A stretch of 51,566 bases of DNA, taken from assembly GCA_000482145.1 (NCBI GenBank), contig AUXH01000062.1, forward strand, positions 1-51,566, written 5' to 3'. This stretch comes from Strigomonas culicis (taxonomy: Eukaryota > Euglenozoa > Kinetoplastea > Trypanosomatida > Trypanosomatidae). Below the pieces are notes generated by a model. That model was not told where the DNA came from. It ran no database searches and saw only the letters and a list, made by a program, of their open reading frames with translations. Below are positions 1 through 9,693 of the stretch, piece after piece. The position numbers and the translations under genes are program-made. Numbering within the stretch: the first letter of the stretch is position 1; every line of letters starts with the position of its first letter.

Positions 1-886
1 ACTCCTTTTTTTTTCATCCCCCCTTTGGTTCTTGTAGCTCGCGGAGAAAATGGAATTACGGAGTAGGCAAGGAGTGTAATGGAGAAGAGAACGATTCGTT
101 CTCGAACGTGAAGTGTATATCATGATGGATTTGGTTTCATTCGCTTGGTCCTCCTCTTCTGTACTTTAAAGAGTATTCTTTCTTTTCTTTCGAAAATCCG
201 TCCCGCCCACCCCTGCACCCTGCCACGACAGGGATCCTTGGATTTTGAGGAGATAGAGGACCTCTTTCTCGCACATCGCATGAGGTACTGTATAGAAAAA
301 TATTTTATGGTAAACTTAATACGGAATAATAGTAAAATAACAATTGGGTAGTTTAATGTATTCCATCGCTTGTGATGTATCAATCATGTAAACACTCACG
401 CGGAATGAAATGTATTGTTCTCTCCTTAATTCTTTTTTTTTTCGCGACCACCATGGTTGAACGAACAGAGCAGCACGTACAAAAAAAAAAAAAGCAAGCG
501 AACAGAGCAAAACAAAGTGATGAAAAAAAAAATAGTACAATTTTTGATGGCTACGCCTTCCCTCTTCTTTGGTCGATGCCCCTTTCGCATGCTGGCAGCA
601 TATGTATTACCTCACGTTTGCAGAGCGACAGGCCCTCTCCTTCCGCTAATAGTACATATGTACAATCTACATCACTCCTTTTGTCTCACACTTGTACCTT
701 TTGGATATAAGTTTAGGGGAAAGTTAGACACTGGTTTGGCGCTTCGTTGTCAACCATTTCAGATTGCCTCACATCTAAATGCACTCTGTCCGTGCGGAAA
801 GTCACTGAAAGCTCCTTCTGTACACTAACAACAGCAACCAAAAAGAAAAAGCACAAGCACCGCCGGGCAGCTCTATCAGGAGGGCC
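1..886 (+). other. intergenic / 5' flank, no supported gene
   Basis: This stretch begins with a pyrimidine tract ending in an AG at 36-37, which fits a spliced-leader acceptor. A nine-codon ATG reading frame follows (50-79). The rest is low-complexity A/T-rich sequence with poly-A and poly-T runs. The open frames here are short, lysine- or phenylalanine-rich products of homopolymers and look non-coding. It is probably the 3' flank of an upstream gene plus the 5' UTR of the deaminase gene at 887. Confidence 0.5.
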
Positions 887-2420
887 ATGGAGGACAGCGC
901 CGTCTGGTCCGGCTGGGCGACTTCGGCGGAGGCAGCGTTTCGGGACGCCGTGGCGGAGCAGCCCGCCAAGTCCGCCTGGCACGACCTCCTGCGCATGGCG
1001 CTGCGCTTCACGGAGGGCGGCGCCGCGCCGACCGCGGCGGCGCCCCGCGCGCCCCCCGCCGTGCTGTGCGGCGTGGTGCTCTCGCGGCCGGTGGCGCCCG
1101 CCGCGCGGCGCTACGTGTGCGTCGCGCTGGGCAGCGGCACGCGCTGCCGCGGGGCGGCCGCGGCGGAGGAGGGTGCGGCGTGCCGCGTGCACGACGGACA
1201 CGCGGAGGCGATGGCGCGGCGCGGGTTCGTCGCCTTCCTGCTGCGCGAGGCGGAGCTGGTGCTGTCCGCCGGCGCCGACAGTCTCTTTGTGGAGGTCGCC
1301 GCGGGCGGCGGGCGGCGCGCGCTGGTGCTGCGCGCGGCGTACACGGTGCACGTCGTGTGCACGCAGTGGCCGTGCGGCGCCTTCGCGCTGGCGGAGACGG
1401 GGCTGACCGGCGGCCACCTCCTGCTGCGGACGCCGGTCGCCGCGCTGCGCCTGCCCGTTGCCCTCGCCGGCGAGGCGAAGGACGGCGTCTGCGTGAAGGG
1501 CCACACGGTCGCGACTCACCAGTCCGCGCCGGACGTGGCCGCCGCCCTCGTGCACGGCACGCGCGTGAAGCCCGGCAAGGGCCCGCCGAACCTCTGCATG
1601 TCGTGCTCGGATAAGCTGTGGAAGTGGTCCCTGGTCGGCGTGCAGGGGTCGCTGTGCGGCCTGCTCTACCCCCGGCCCATACCGGTGCGCTGGCTGCACG
1701 TGGCCGCCGCCGACAGCGCCGCCCCCGCCGCGCGCGCGGAAGCGGTGCTGCGGACGCGCGCGGCGCTGCTGGGCGGCGCGGGTGGCGCGCGGCCGCCCCT
1801 CCGCATCGAGCGCTTCCCGCTGTCTTTCCTGGCGGGGGCGGCCCCCCGCGGGGGCCGGCGCGCCGCCCGGCGACAGCACCTTCTCGCGCAGCTGCTGGCG
1901 CGTCTCCGCGGCGGCGGCGGAGGCCCGCGGTCGGGCGCTGAAGCGGCCGCGGCCGGCGGAGGGCGCGACGGCGCCCCGGTGGGCCTGGGCGGCGGCGGTG
2001 GCCGTCAACATGAAGGCGGGGTGTCCGCAGGGCCTCGGCGAGAAGGCCTTCGGACGTTTTCTCGCCGCGGCGGTGCCGCCGCTGCGCGACGGGCGGCGGC
2101 GCGCGCTGGGCCGCGCCGTGGAGCTGTGCCGCGGTCTGCCGCTCACGCGCGCGTGGCGCGTCGCGGCGGTGGTCGCACTGCTGCCCCTTCTGGCGCCGCA
2201 GCATCCGCTCGTCGCCTTACTGGACGGTACCACGGGCGGAGCGGGTTCGAATCAAACCACAGAGCACTTCTTTGGTTCCCTTTTGGCCTTGGTGAAGGAC
2301 TATCTCTCTGGTGAACAGAAGAGCGCCTCTCCAGACGACGATCTTGCACCCTGGTGCCGCATGAATCATTTCCTTCGTGAGTGTGGTGCCTCGGAGCAAC
2401 TGCTGTGGACTGTGAAGTGA
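887..2420 (+). pseudogene. ADAT1/ADAR-type RNA adenosine deaminase, reading frame broken by a +1 shift
   Basis: This is an A_deamin-family enzyme, which turns adenosine into inosine in RNA; the family type is tRNA A37 deaminase ADAT1. Visible motifs are the HAE active site (H105, E107; local VHDGHAEAMARRGF), a PCG motif with C163, and the third zinc ligand C240 in MSCSDK. A W-SLVGVQGSL stretch follows, as in ADAT1. The reading frame starting at the ATG at 887 carries these motifs but then becomes Gly/Arg-rich and ends at 2314. The plausible C-terminus (AVNMKAGCPQGLGEKAF, ending LLWTVK) lies in the next frame and stops at 2420. The frames must switch around 1830-1870, a run of G and C homopolymers, consistent with one extra base. 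The gene is extremely GC-rich up to about 2200. A sequencing or assembly error is as likely as a real frameshift, so the pseudogene label is provisional; the motif part is intact. Confidence 0.75.
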
Positions 2421-3207
2421 TCCGTGAAAGGAAAGCTGTTTTTCAGAATCACCCTCGTTTAGCTTTTCTTGTTGCGTTTGTGCATTAAGGATTAATAATT
2501 ACATTGCGAACTTGGCGTGTTACCACTACAACAGCGTTGGTGCTGCTGCAGGTGGTGGCACTGACACTGTTACTTTCCCACGTACATAGCGCACAGTCGA
2601 CCAAATAAACGAAAAATAGAATAACTGCAAAGTAATGGCGGTTGAATTGGAATTTACTTTGAGTCTCTCGTTCTTTCCCCTTTCCCTCTCACGTCTCTCT
2701 TTTTCCCTTTCCCGTTTCAGTTTTCTCTTGCGTTTTTTTTCTTAATAAGTTTCCACACTATCTTTTTGTTTTTTCTTGCTTAGTTGCAGGTTTGAATTTT
2801 TTCCATCCCTTTTTGTTTGTTTGTTCCTTTTTTTTTCTTTTCTTTTCTATTCTTAATACGCGCATTATATAAATAAGCCTTTATTTATATAACTGTACAT
2901 CTATATACACGCTGACGGGATTTCCCCCCTCGTTCCGACTTCTTTTTTCTTTTTTCTTTTCCCAGTTCACTTTTTTTTTTTGTTGTTGTTTTCGCATTCT
3001 GAGAGAAACAAGAAAACAAGTTTGCTTAGTTTTTTTTTAATTTCTTTGCAGATTTGCCTGTTGTGGCTTTTCTCTTTGCGTTTAGAGAGGCCCTCAGAGT
3101 TTGACTACATATATAAAAAAAAAAACAGTTCTTTTCTTCTTTTACTGTTATAGTTTAGCCTTCTGTAAGCGCATCGGTGTACACCGCGGCCTCCTTTCTA
3201 CGAGTAC
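2421..3207 (+). other. intergenic spacer with poly-pyrimidine tracts
   Basis: No gene is seen. The spacer is T/C-rich, with many TTTTTCTTTT runs between 2680 and 3060, and a pyrimidine stretch ending in TATAG near 3153 that could be the splice acceptor for the gene at 3208. Only short homopolymer-driven open frames occur. Confidence 0.6.
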
Positions 3208-4224
3208 ATGGCATCTCCTTTTGGCAATAACAGTGGTCGTGGCTGGCCGGAGAACCAGACGCTACTCAATGTGGGCCAGACACCGATCCCCAGCACAGCT
3301 AGTACGAAGGCAGGCGGGGTGCCGCATACGTCCTACGTCCCCCTCAGTGACGGCGTCTCGTACGAGCTCGTCTCGTTTGAGACTTGCGTGACGGAAGCCG
3401 ATCTTCGGAATGGCAACCTGAGGCGCCCGGAGGGGTTCAACCGGCCCAGTAACAACATTTTCATCTCGTTCGAGAATTCGAACTCGCTCTCGTTTGCTGG
3501 TGGCTCATCGCTTGTGTACGCAGGCAGCGACCCTGTGGCGCGCCACGCGGCGAACATGCGTGCCCCCGCCATGCCCCGCCCCCTCGCGGCAGGCAGTTCC
3601 GCTCCCTCCTTCCCGACGCACGCGCAGGGGCGCAGAACCACGAGTGGCGACGCTCAGGCCACCGGCCCCCACCGGCTCCGCAGCAACTCGCCGGCGTCGT
3701 CGGACGGCGTGGGTGGCAGTGCACCGAGGCCCCCGCCCACGCTGATGAGCGGCAGCCCGGGCACGACAGGGGGCCTCGTGGCGGAGGAAGGCCTGTACGA
3801 CGTGGAGCCCTACGATTCCGCGTCCTTAGCCGCTTGTCAAGTAGGGTCGCTGGCTAGTGTGTGCTGCGTGGAGCACAAGAAGTACCGCTCCGCACAGAAC
3901 ATGGTGATGCTGCGCCATCGGATCTCCGGTGAGGTGCTGTGGCGCTGCAAGGACGTTAGCAGGTGTAAGGTGCGCAGCGGGGAGAAGATGGCGTCGAGCA
4001 CGGAGACCGTGCCTGCGAGCGTCAGCCACAATCCGGTCCCCCAACTGAATCCGTGCCTGTGCCCTGTGCCTCCACCGTGGGCCCCAGTAACGGTGGGGTA
4101 CACGCTGGTTCCTGTGGAGCAAGCGCCTGTCCACCCCGGTGCGTTCTACATCTCTCCCGTCTCCGCGTCCGTCCCGCCATGTCATCCGTCTGCGTTTTCA
4201 TTTTATTCGTCAAACCTGCAGTAG
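3208..4224 (+). CDS. conserved-looking protein of unknown function with a Cys/His cluster
   Basis: The protein has 338 residues and I do not recognise a family. Residues 1-105 look ordered (TSYVPLSDGVSYELVSFETC and a NNIFISFEN stretch). Residues 110-190 are low-complexity, rich in Pro, Ser, Gly and Arg. A compact cluster follows: C219/C220, H223, then W-R-C247 and C253 in CKDVSRCK. The spacing C-x2-H-x23-C-x5-C suggests a small zinc-binding unit, and related C..H..R....W.C....C.K patterns occur in some trypanosomatid RNA-binding proteins (this is from memory). The C-terminus is rich in Pro, Val and Cys. The ATG follows a pyrimidine tract ending in TATAG near 3153, and the base composition is coding-like. 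An RNA-related role is only a guess. Confidence 0.7.
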   Translation: MASPFGNNSGRGWPENQTLLNVGQTPIPSTASTKAGGVPHTSYVPLSDGVSYELVSFETCVTEADLRNGNLRRPEGFNRPSNNIFISFENSNSLSFAGGSSLVYAGSDPVARHAANMRAPAMPRPLAAGSSAPSFPTHAQGRRTTSGDAQATGPHRLRSNSPASSDGVGGSAPRPPPTLMSGSPGTTGGLVAEEGLYDVEPYDSASLAACQVGSLASVCCVEHKKYRSAQNMVMLRHRISGEVLWRCKDVSRCKVRSGEKMASSTETVPASVSHNPVPQLNPCLCPVPPPWAPVTVGYTLVPVEQAPVHPGAFYISPVSASVPPCHPSAFSFYSSNLQ

Positions 4225-4550
4225 TTCAATCGTTTAATCCCGACGAGGCAAGCTGTAAGACGTGCTTGGTATTCCCCCTTTTTTAAAATCCTTTTTTTTT
4301 CTCTTTTCAATTCTTTTCTCTTTACCTTCGTCTTCCCTTTCTTTTATTAGTTTTTTCATAAATTTTCTTAGTTTTTTTTTTCATTTTTCTTGTGCTCGGA
4401 GGAAGATAACTATTTGGGTCGTATAGATGTATATGCTCTTTTGTTGTTGCTCTTTGTTTGTGTGTGAAGAAATCCATGTATTAAGTACTGCAAATATCGT
4501 ATGTGTATTTTTTTTTGTTTATAATAGCTTCATGTTCGATCGATTAATAG

Positions 4551-4586
4551 TTATATATATATATATATACATGTATATATATATAT
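4551..4586. repeat. (TA)n microsatellite
   Basis: An alternating TA run is interrupted once by an ACATG-type break, in the long spacer between 4224 and 6476. No function is suggested. Confidence 0.85.
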
Positions 4587-4620
4587 GACTTTTTGTTTTC
4601 CGTTGGGATCAATCACTTTT

Positions 4621-4648
4621 TTTCCTTTTCATACATCCCTTTCGACAG
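4621..4648 (+). promoter_or_regulatory. candidate trans-splice acceptor
   Basis: A T/C-rich tract ends in TTCGACAG with the AG at 4647-4648, 52 bases before the ATG at 4701. It resembles the tracts in front of the clear genes of this window. Confidence 0.4.
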
Positions 4649-4700
4649 TGAAGGAGTCAGATACAGTACCTTCAACACGTTGGCTCGTTCGAGAAACCAG

Positions 4701-4841
4701 ATGCAACGGAGACTGGGTCTCCCTCCACTGGCGATGTTGACGGCTGCGAGTTCTATTTTCTCCACTTCTGTAGACGAGGAGGTGTTTGTATTTTGTTCTC
4801 ACGTCATTTCCTTTTTGTTTTCTTTGTGTGTGGGGGCTTAG
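4701..4841 (+). CDS. doubtful 46-codon ORF in the long spacer
   Basis: An ATG at 4701 opens a 46-codon frame ending at TAG 4841. The product starts with a short basic/hydrophobic segment (MQRRLGLPPLAMLTAASS) and ends in a hydrophobic stretch of about 20 residues that could span a membrane. In its favour are a mixed base composition over 4650-4790, unlike the homopolymer-rich surroundings, and an acceptor-like AG at 4648. Against it are the size and the lack of any recognisable homology. It could also be a gene remnant or chance. Confidence 0.2.
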   Translation: MQRRLGLPPLAMLTAASSIFSTSVDEEVFVFCSHVISFLFSLCVGA

Positions 4842-6387
4842 CCTTTTTTCTTGGAATCTAAGTACAGTTTTTTTTTTCTAGATATTTTTCCTGTAGCTAA
4901 GCAGGGAGAGAGTATATCATCATTAACAATTTTTTTTTTTGCTTTCCCACGTTGTGTTTGACCCTGTAGCTTCACAAGATGACACTGCGGAGGAGAAAAC
5001 AACAACATCCATATAAAAACGGCCAAACCGAGCTTTTTTTTTATTATATATATATATATACACTGTCCCCCGTTAAGCCATCAGAGTATTTATTATCTTT
5101 GCAGTTCACGTTTTTGTACTGGAGGTATCTTTTGTCATTCATGATACAAAATTATCTCGTGTATACACTCGGCAATTTGAGCCACTTTGCAAAGATGTAA
5201 GCATGGAAGTGAAACAGGATTACCCTTTTCTTTTCATGTTTCCTGTCCTTCTCTCCCTGAGTCACAGGGTGATCCAATGCAACAACACCAATAAAACAAA
5301 TGAATAAGGAAATAACAAGATAACAACGCATGACAGGCATTTCTTCCTGTTACTGTTATTATTATTATTATTGAGGAGTGTTGCAGTTTTTTTTTTTTAC
5401 TGTAGCTGCTTGCCTTGAGTGTACTCACAAGCACCGTTTTTATAATAGAATGCATTTACATCAATTATATGATGTCACCGGTGGCCTTGATATAGTTACT
5501 GTTCTTCTTCTTCTTATTATTATTATTATTGTTTTTCTTTTTTTCTAATCAATTGCTTATCTCTCTCTTTTTTTTTCCCGATTGTATTCCCCACAAGTTT
5601 ATCAAAAACTATTGTTTTGTTCTTTTTCTTAAATGGATTCTTGTTCCTGTTGCCTATAAGTTTCATTGTGTGCAACAATTACTGTTCTTTGAGTATTATT
5701 GTTTATCAGATTTTTTTTTGTGTATTTATTGTTACTTTTGGGCTTACATTTTTGTTTTCGGTTTTTTTTATTTATGCGCTGATTTATTTTTGCTTTTTTT
5801 TCCTCAAACAGATGTTAAGTAAGAAAGCAAATCAGAGTACGTTAGATGAGGGGAAATCGTTTATAATCTGTTTTGTTTTCTATTTTAAATGAATGATCAT
5901 TGTATAAGTTTGCTTGGTATTTCTGCGAATCAACAAAAAGTGTATTTGTTGGCCAAGCTTTTCTTTCATTTTCTCTCTCTTTTTTTTTTTTACTCTTTTC
6001 TAAAAAGTTAGTTGTGAAGTCGCGATAATGTACACTCGACGTTGTTCACTTGATAATGTTGAAATATATTTAGCTTATTTCTATTATGCCTTGCGTACGT
6101 ATTGCTTTTTCATTTTTATCTTTCCTTCATTGAATGATGTACCCTGAAACGGAGAAAAAGATACTCTTTTTTCATTAATATGCGTTTGCACTGGCTTCGG
6201 CACAGTAAGTAACGTAAACAATACTAATACGTTAATTAATCGATACTCAAAAAAGAATAAGAGAAGATCATTAAAAAAAAAAGAAAATGGGAAAAATGCT
6301 GACTCAGGAGCGCATGTAACGTGACAATGATAACAAATCGTTTGTGTTCTCACACTTTCTCGTTCCCCTTCTTTTCTTTTTATTTCC

Positions 6388-6427
6388 AATGCTTTTTTTT
6401 TGCTTCTTTTTTTTTAAGTCTTTTTAG
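6388..6427 (+). promoter_or_regulatory. likely trans-splice acceptor of the DHHC gene
   Basis: A nearly pure T/C tract ends in TTTTTAG with the AG at 6426-6427. The first ATG downstream is at 6476 and is in frame with the palmitoyltransferase, which decides that start. Confidence 0.55.
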
Positions 6428-6475
6428 CCGTTGTATTGCATTTCCTCTCGTTTTGAGTGGATTGGTGGACGCTTC

Positions 6476-8014
6476 ATGTGCCTCATGTGTTGCTGTTCGC
6501 GTAGCTTGACGGACCACGCGGTGGTGTTCTCGTTTGTTCTCGTTTCGTGCTTCTCCGCCCATAGCTTCTACGTATACTTATTTCCTAGTCTGCTAGAAGC
6601 GTTGGGTAGTACCTTTTTGGTACCTTTTCTCTCCATGAATGGCGAGGACATAGCGACCTTCAACTCTACCCTTCCAGTGCACCTCAAGAACATGCGATCG
6701 GTGAGTACGTGGGGGTGGGTACTGTTTATCATTTCGATTGTACTCTTGGTGATCACCGCGTGGGCGTACATTATGGCTGTTATCACGCCTCCTGGGCGTG
6801 TTCCCAGTGTCTTCAAACAGCGGGCGCCACGCAGCGCAACCATTGCTCTGTCCACGTTTTATGAGAAGCTGCCTTATAAGCGGCACTCACACGACACCGC
6901 CAAGGAGATGGCGAAGAAGAAATTAGTGACCTTTGCGGCAAACCCCAACGACTCCGTGTCTTCCGCGGGTCCGCAGGACCAGTTCTACTTCAATGCCAAT
7001 GCCAATAGCTATACTAGTGCGCAGAACAGCTACTTGCACTTCTGCCCCATGTGCGCCACGTACAAGCCGCCGCGGGCACATCACTGCAGCCGCTGCAATT
7101 TCTGCGTGCTGAAGTACGACCATCACTGTCCCTGGCTCGGGCAGTGCGTCGGGTTCTTTAACTACAAGAACTACTTATTAGTGCTGCTCTACGCGTGGCT
7201 GCTGACGAGCTGGGTCCTGCTGCTCCTCTCGGTGGCGATGGCCGTGTTCGCCTTCGACCCCGTGAAGGGGCTCGTGGCCTCCAAATTGGACGGGTCGCCT
7301 ATCAGCCGGGCCGCTGCGACGGGCCTCGGCGTGGGGAAGAACCTGTGGGAGGAGCTCAACGTGGGCCCGCCGTTTGCGGGCGTGTTTGTGTGCTACGCCC
7401 AGTGCGCTCTTTTTTTCTTCATGACCACGTACCTTCTGCGCCGCCACTGGGTCTACGCGCGGCGCAACATGACCACCATCGACGTGGTCGTCCACGAGCA
7501 CGAACAGAAGACGAAGCACATGGCCGCAAAGAGCTCTAAGAACGAATCGGTGGAGAGCGAGGAAGATACCTCGTTTCACTTCGACAACCGCAAGAACTAC
7601 GGCGTGGGTGACTTGGACAGCTTTATGCAGCGGAACATCTATGACCTGGGCGTGAAGCGCAACCTCCTCCAAGTCTTCGGCGACGCGAAGCTGTGCCTCC
7701 CCGCCTGGGCGGACGAGGATAGGAATGCGGATGGTGAAGCCCCCCATCTCTGCCACTATCAAGACCTGATGGAGGGCGGCGAGTTCCAGCACCCGAACTT
7801 CCTCGTCCGCTGGTTCTGGCGCTTGCTGCCGATCCCGGCCTACCACGGACAGAAGATATGGCCACAGCATGCGACGGGGTCGGACTTCTGCCGCTACGGC
7901 GCGACCGACTCGACGGGCGAAGGCCTCGACGACTCCATTTTGCTGCGTATGGGTGTCTGCGAGGAACACTTGCTGGGGCTGCGTTATCCTACTAAAACGT
8001 CTATAGATCCCTAA
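6476..8014 (+). CDS. DHHC-type protein S-palmitoyltransferase
   Basis: This 512-residue membrane enzyme should attach palmitate to cysteines of target proteins. The cysteine-rich domain spans about residues 188-238 ([19 protein letters not shown], then [19 protein letters not shown]), with the catalytic D215-H216-H217-C218. Four membrane spans are visible: about 11-43, 77-103, 233-260 and 301-325. After the last span comes the conserved TTxE-type site, here TTID. A C-terminal [16 protein letters not shown] element (from about residue 387) matches the C-terminal motif common in this family. The start is the first ATG after the acceptor at 6427; frame sequence upstream has no ATG. The N-terminus MCLMCCCS is unusually rich in cysteine. 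The target proteins and the membrane it sits in cannot be told from the sequence. Confidence 0.93.
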   Translation: MCLMCCCSRSLTDHAVVFSFVLVSCFSAHSFYVYLFPSLLEALGSTFLVPFLSMNGEDIATFNSTLPVHLKNMRSVSTWGWVLFIISIVLLVITAWAYIMAVITPPGRVPSVFKQRAPRSATIALSTFYEKLPYKRHSHDTAKEMAKKKLVTFAANPNDSVSSAGPQDQFYFNANANSYTSAQNSYLHFCPMCATYKPPRAHHCSRCNFCVLKYDHHCPWLGQCVGFFNYKNYLLVLLYAWLLTSWVLLLLSVAMAVFAFDPVKGLVASKLDGSPISRAAATGLGVGKNLWEELNVGPPFAGVFVCYAQCALFFFMTTYLLRRHWVYARRNMTTIDVVVHEHEQKTKHMAAKSSKNESVESEEDTSFHFDNRKNYGVGDLDSFMQRNIYDLGVKRNLLQVFGDAKLCLPAWADEDRNADGEAPHLCHYQDLMEGGEFQHPNFLVRWFWRLLPIPAYHGQKIWPQHATGSDFCRYGATDSTGEGLDDSILLRMGVCEEHLLGLRYPTKTSIDP

Positions 8015-8614
8015 AGAGGGACTACACCCTATTGGGAGAGTGCTTTTTTTTAAAAAAAAATGTTTGCCTTTTAGTTTCTGTTTCTGGAAATATGGGATAA
8101 ATTAACATTATTTCATGGAAAAGAGAAAAAAAGAACAAAACTTGTATCATATCGACGATTTAAAACATAATACTAAACACTACTACCGCAACACCTAAAA
8201 CAACAACAAAAAAATCAGTAACGAATTAAAAAAAAAACGTAAGAAAACCAAGTAGAGCGACGGAACACAACTTAATAGTAGCACACCGTGTGCGACCAGT
8301 TGTAATGATCTTTCACTACCACTCTCTCTTCTGAAGTTAATGACCGCAGTTGTGAAGGCATCCCTATGTGGGCACCGGTACGGATGCGCACTGACGCGTG
8401 CGCGCACACACATACCTACACACAAAATCTTTATATTTATAATGAGACCCGTTAGGACCATTTATGTGCTTGTATGGATGCGCAGTTTCTCTGCATTGTT
8501 GTTTTTTCCACTATAATCGATTTGCATTCCTTTTCTTCTCTCCATTCATTGTATGCACCTTTTTTCGTTGGTGTTTTTGCAGGTATCCCTTTTAACTTTC
8601 AGTTACACGATACA
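8015..8614 (+). other. intergenic spacer
   Basis: Nothing gene-like is seen. The first half is A-rich and the second half becomes pyrimidine-rich. Another ATG at 8474 is in frame with the next gene but lies upstream of the likely splice acceptor at 8582, so it is assigned to the spacer. Confidence 0.55.
8551..8582 (+). promoter_or_regulatory. likely trans-splice acceptor of the gene at 8615
   Basis: CACCTTTTTTCGTTGG-type pyrimidine sequence ends in TTTTTGCAG, with the AG at 8581-8582. A second AG lies at 8601-8602. Both would exclude the upstream in-frame ATG at 8474. Confidence 0.5.
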
Positions 8615-9199
8615 ATGCAGTGCACACGGATTAGCTCTGCCCTAGCGGCTACACGCGTGCTGTTAGACAACAACCAGTTCCAGCAGATCTCGGACCTGCT
8701 ATCGCGCACGCACCGCCCCAACCCCCAGACGAGCAAAGGCGATCTCTTCAACGGGAACTTCCAATCCGACCAGTTCTTCGACACCTCCGTGCTGTCCAAC
8801 ATGCAGCAAACACTGCAGGCGAGCCTCACTCCCGAGATGCGGGACAGCATGGCGTCTATGATGCATTCTGCGCTGCAGCGCGGCGATGGCATGCCCGGCG
8901 GACAGATGGGCATGATGGCCTTCGGCATGGGCGAGAACGAGAAGGGGAAGAAGGTGGCGCGCGGGGCTACGCTTTCGTATGATCTGAAGACGGGCAAAGT
9001 GAACAAGGACTTCATGGAGCAGCAGCTGGAGGACGACGATCCCTGCTTACCCAAGGAGACCGTGGGGGACTATAGTACTGAGGGGGCTATGGAGGTGGAG
9101 TTTGTGGAGGACCAGAGGCAGCTGCACGGCGCTGAGCACACCGAAACAGTTTTGCCGGAGGACATCGAAGTGGAGTCAAGCGATGATACGCGGCGATAG
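8615..9199 (+). CDS. protein of unknown function, possibly mitochondrial
   Basis: The 194-residue protein starts with MQCTRISSALAATRVLL, a short Arg/Ser/Ala-rich sequence compatible with a mitochondrial targeting peptide. The centre is rich in Met, Gly and Gln (MASMMHSALQRGDGMPGGQM). The C-terminus is acidic (EVESSDDTRR). I do not recognise a family. The in-frame ATG at 8474 would add 47 residues of hydrophobic, unstructured sequence and lies before the likely splice acceptor, so the start at 8615 is preferred. Mitochondrial location is inferred only from the N-terminus. Confidence 0.7.
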   Translation: MQCTRISSALAATRVLLDNNQFQQISDLLSRTHRPNPQTSKGDLFNGNFQSDQFFDTSVLSNMQQTLQASLTPEMRDSMASMMHSALQRGDGMPGGQMGMMAFGMGENEKGKKVARGATLSYDLKTGKVNKDFMEQQLEDDDPCLPKETVGDYSTEGAMEVEFVEDQRQLHGAEHTETVLPEDIEVESSDDTRR

Positions 9200-9355
9200 C
9201 GGAGGCAGTGTTCTCCTGCACACCATCCTTGTTTCATTCTTTTCTGCACGATGTGAAAGCACTACTTCTACACGTTCTCTTTTTGTTATTACTTTGGTTT
9301 CTCTCGAGCTATTATGGTATTCGGAAAATAATTACGCACACGTTGTCTATTTATT

Positions 9356-9392
<37 letters not shown>

Positions 9393-9693
9393 CTATTTCC
9401 AGTTTTCTCCTTACTTCTCTTTCTTATCTATTCAATCTGCGTTTCTTCGCAGGTGTTCCACATGTCTCACCCTTTCTTCATGGATAGCATTAATGGAAGT
9501 GTATTTACCCTTGTTCTCACTCTTCTCTTTTCATTTCTCTCTCTTTCTCTCTCTTTCTCTCTCATCCTTTTGGCGATATGTATTCACCGGCTCATAAGAG
9601 TGCCTCTGATTTGCATTTTTTTCTTCGTTTCTTAGGCAAATCATCACGTAGTTTTTTTTTTTTCTTTGAGCTTTTTTTTTTCTGTATCACTTA
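9200..9693 (+). other. intergenic spacer
   Basis: The spacer is pyrimidine-rich with a (CA)n(TA)n microsatellite at about 9356-9392 and TC-rich runs at 9530-9560. The end (9650-9690) is a strong poly-T tract before the ATG at 9694. No gene is seen. Confidence 0.6.
9356..9392. repeat. (CA)n(TA)n compound microsatellite
   Basis: About seven CA units pass directly into about ten TA units. It lies in the spacer upstream of the pseudo-cyclase gene. Confidence 0.85.

Larger units (their letters stand above)
4225..6475 (+). other. 2.25-kb gene-poor spacer
   Basis: This is the longest spacer in the window. It is strongly A/T-rich with long poly-T runs, (TA)n near 4551-4586 and 5043-5061, and TTA/TTC triplet runs near 5355-5373 and 5503-5530. 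No tRNA-like A/B-box pair or long open frame with normal composition was found. One short, doubtful ORF (4701-4841) follows a good splice-acceptor-like tract. The 3' end (6388-6427) holds the likely acceptor for the palmitoyltransferase gene. Confidence 0.6.

Noticed and set aside
713..2233. Long open frame on the minus strand opposite the deaminase (506 codons)
   Set aside because: It is an Arg/Ala/Pro/Gly-rich mirror of the GC-rich plus-strand gene and shows no motif; such shadows are expected at very high GC.
2240..2252. tRNA B-box-like sequence (GGGTTCGAATC)
   Set aside because: It lies inside the deaminase C-terminal coding region; no A box, anticodon stem or acceptor stem was found around it.
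5529..5892. Phe-rich open frames in the long spacer
   Set aside because: They are products of poly-T sequence with no normal amino-acid composition.
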